This document shows positions 63,041-64,000 of a stretch of 64,000 nucleotides of DNA, piece by piece. The notes beneath the pieces were generated by a model. It worked only from the letters and a program-made list of their open reading frames with translations, made no database searches and was not told where the DNA came from. How positions within the stretch are numbered: position 1 is the first letter of the stretch; every line of letters starts with the position of its first letter. The position numbers and the translations under genes were made by a program. Source of the DNA: Mycolicibacterium rutilum (GTDB lineage: Bacteria > Actinomycetota > Actinomycetes > Mycobacteriales > Mycobacteriaceae); contig NZ_LT629971.1 of assembly GCF_900108565.1 (NCBI RefSeq), positions 2,666,001 through 2,730,000 on the forward strand, given 5' to 3'.

Positions 63041-63548
63041 GTGACCGACCTCGCCACTGTCGAAAATTCGATTCGACGACGGTCGTTCGGCAACCCTGTC
63101 GACGCTCGATAGCAGCGGCAACCCCCACGCAACGGCCGTCACGTACGCAGCGGCCGGTGAAGGCACAAACCTGACGTTGTACATCACGACCCGGACTACG
63201 AACATCAAGGTGAGAAACATTCGACGACGACCACAGGTAGCCTTCGTCATTCCCGTGCCGCACCGCTTTCTCCCCATGATGCCGCCGGCAGCTATCCAAT
63301 TCGCGGGGTCGGCCGAAATACTGAACCACGAAAACGCCGACGCGCGAGGGGCATTCCATGCGGACTGGTTCCTCCGTCGCATTCTCGTCGCCGAGGAGCG
63401 CATCGTCTCTCAGAGTGCTGAGCTGTGCTTCATCGCGGTCCGGCCGAGGCGATGGTTATCCACCTACGGCATCGGAATGTCGGCCCTCGACATCCTGCGT
63501 CATCCGGGCGACGCCATCGGGCGGGCAGACCTGACGGGCGGAAACTAG
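63041..63548 (+). pseudogene. Pyridoxamine 5'-phosphate oxidase-family gene with one frameshift
   Basis: GTG at 63041 has AGGAG five bases upstream and begins VTDLATVENSIRR; around 63070-63080 the frame must shift to continue as GRSATLSTLDSSGNPHATAV and then LYITTRTTNIKVRNIRRRPQVAFV, IQFAGSAEIL, the FMN-binding split-barrel pattern of PNPOx-like proteins. The C-terminal part remains open to 63548 (a TTG at 63177 would start it). The family includes F420- or FMN-dependent reductases. Real decay or a sequencing indel cannot be separated here. Confidence 0.65.
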
Positions 63549-63582
63549 CCGTCAGGCCGTGGATTGGCCACTCAGGCGTAGG

Positions 63583-63996
63583 TCAATGCACATGGTCGTG
63601 GTCTTGGTGGTCGTCTAGCGGCGTCGCTGCCGGAAGCGGCTCGCTGATGGGCACGGGCGTAGCCTGCTCAGGCGCGCCGCCAGAGCCAGCGCCAGGCGCA
63701 GGAGCTTCGACTGGGCGCACGGCAGGCGGGGGAGACGTCGGCTCCGGATCGTGATTGTCATGGTCGTCGACGTGTTCTGCACTGGTTCCGTGACCATCGG
63801 AGGCGGGCTCCCCAGCGGGCGCTGCAGGGGATGGTTCAGGATGGCTGTGATGGTCGTCAGTCTGCCCTGCACCAGGTCCGTGGTGATGAGCCCCTGCTTC
63901 AGCGCCGGCTGGGGCGTGGTGGCCGTGCCGTAGACCAGAGGCAGCGCCCACTGTGGACGCCAACGTGACGATCCCAATCGCGCCCAGGAGCACCAT
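63583..63996 (-). CDS. His-rich extracytoplasmic protein, 5' end probably outside the window
   Basis: 137 residues to the ATG at 63996. A hydrophobic stretch (MVLLGAIGIVTLASTVGAA) resembles the core of a signal peptide but lacks a basic N-region, so the true start may lie beyond 64000. The rest is Pro/Ala/Gly/Glu with many HH, HxH and DHDNHD clusters and ends DHQDHDHVH. No fold is visible. Metal buffering in the envelope beside the copper operon is plausible. Confidence 0.5.
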   Translation of the reverse strand: MVLLGAIGIVTLASTVGAASGLRHGHHAPAGAEAGAHHHGPGAGQTDDHHSHPEPSPAAPAGEPASDGHGTSAEHVDDHDNHDPEPTSPPPAVRPVEAPAPGAGSGGAPEQATPVPISEPLPAATPLDDHQDHDHVH

Positions 63997-64000
63997 GGCA

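Overview
The window looks like DNA from an actinobacterium of the Mycobacterium/Mycolicibacterium group. It has high GC, GTG/TTG starts and many 4-base stop/start overlaps, and it carries an MmpL transporter, RipA/RipB-type NlpC/P60 hydrolases, an LdtB-type L,D-transpeptidase, a KstR-like TetR and an lpqS-cysK2-MFS block that I recall from the M. tuberculosis copper locus (Rv0847-Rv0849). The mixture of defence, recombinase, metal-resistance and broken genes fits an accessory island or a large plasmid. I cannot tell which from the sequence, and I saw no replication or conjugation genes.

Layout. 1-10 kb: a gene tail, a small CxxC protein, the 5' half of a tRNA-Leu, then a minus-strand three-gene defence-type operon (PLD-SNF2 helicase, adenine methylase, GHKL ATPase with a PD-(D/E)XK-like tail) resembling the Hma class, and a GIY-YIG protein. 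10-22 kb: an mmpL gene and a lipid/xenobiotic-type set (four TetR regulators, P450, LLM oxidoreductase, two hotdog thioesterases and a third as a fragment, alpha/beta hydrolase, predicted metal-dependent hydrolase), several with clear palindromic operators. 22-27.9 kb: a three-gene tyrosine-recombinase module, then gene-poor DNA with an HNH gene damaged by two compensating indels. 27.9-43.6 kb: a cell-envelope/copper block with three NlpC/P60 hydrolases, a DUF305 lipoprotein, a two-component system, a BlaI/M56 pair, lpqS-cysK2-MFS, an atypical response regulator and an L,D-transpeptidase. 43.6-48.8 kb: a broken ICMT-like gene, an AraC regulator, a fatty acid hydroxylase-like protein and a sulfide/persulfide module (CstR-like repressor, TauE/SafE exporter, dioxygenase-rhodanese). 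48.9-54.8 kb: a cyclase-YHS fusion, two methyltransferases and a cadmium-type module (CmtR-like ArsR, P-type ATPase, CadD, TlpA-like lipoprotein). 55-64 kb: a copper operon (CopZ, secreted His-rich protein, CopA, YHS protein, CsoR, CopB) with an upstream divergent hydrolase, a frameshifted PNPOx-family gene and a His-rich protein running off the end.

The most interesting structure is regulatory. A spaced double-TACGTA motif (two 6-mers with centres 11 bp apart) occurs six times between 27.9 and 42.0 kb and nearly always in promoter regions: in front of all three NlpC/P60 genes, lpqS, the atypical response regulator and the DUF305/BNR lipoprotein pair. The BlaI-type repressor gene lies in the same stretch and has a copy of the motif on its own divergent promoter. 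I read this as a local BlaI regulon that couples peptidoglycan hydrolases to copper-envelope genes. A separate 11-bp direct repeat links the two-component system to the DUF305 lipoprotein. ATACCC/GGGTAT palindromes mark the promoters of the sulfide and copper modules.
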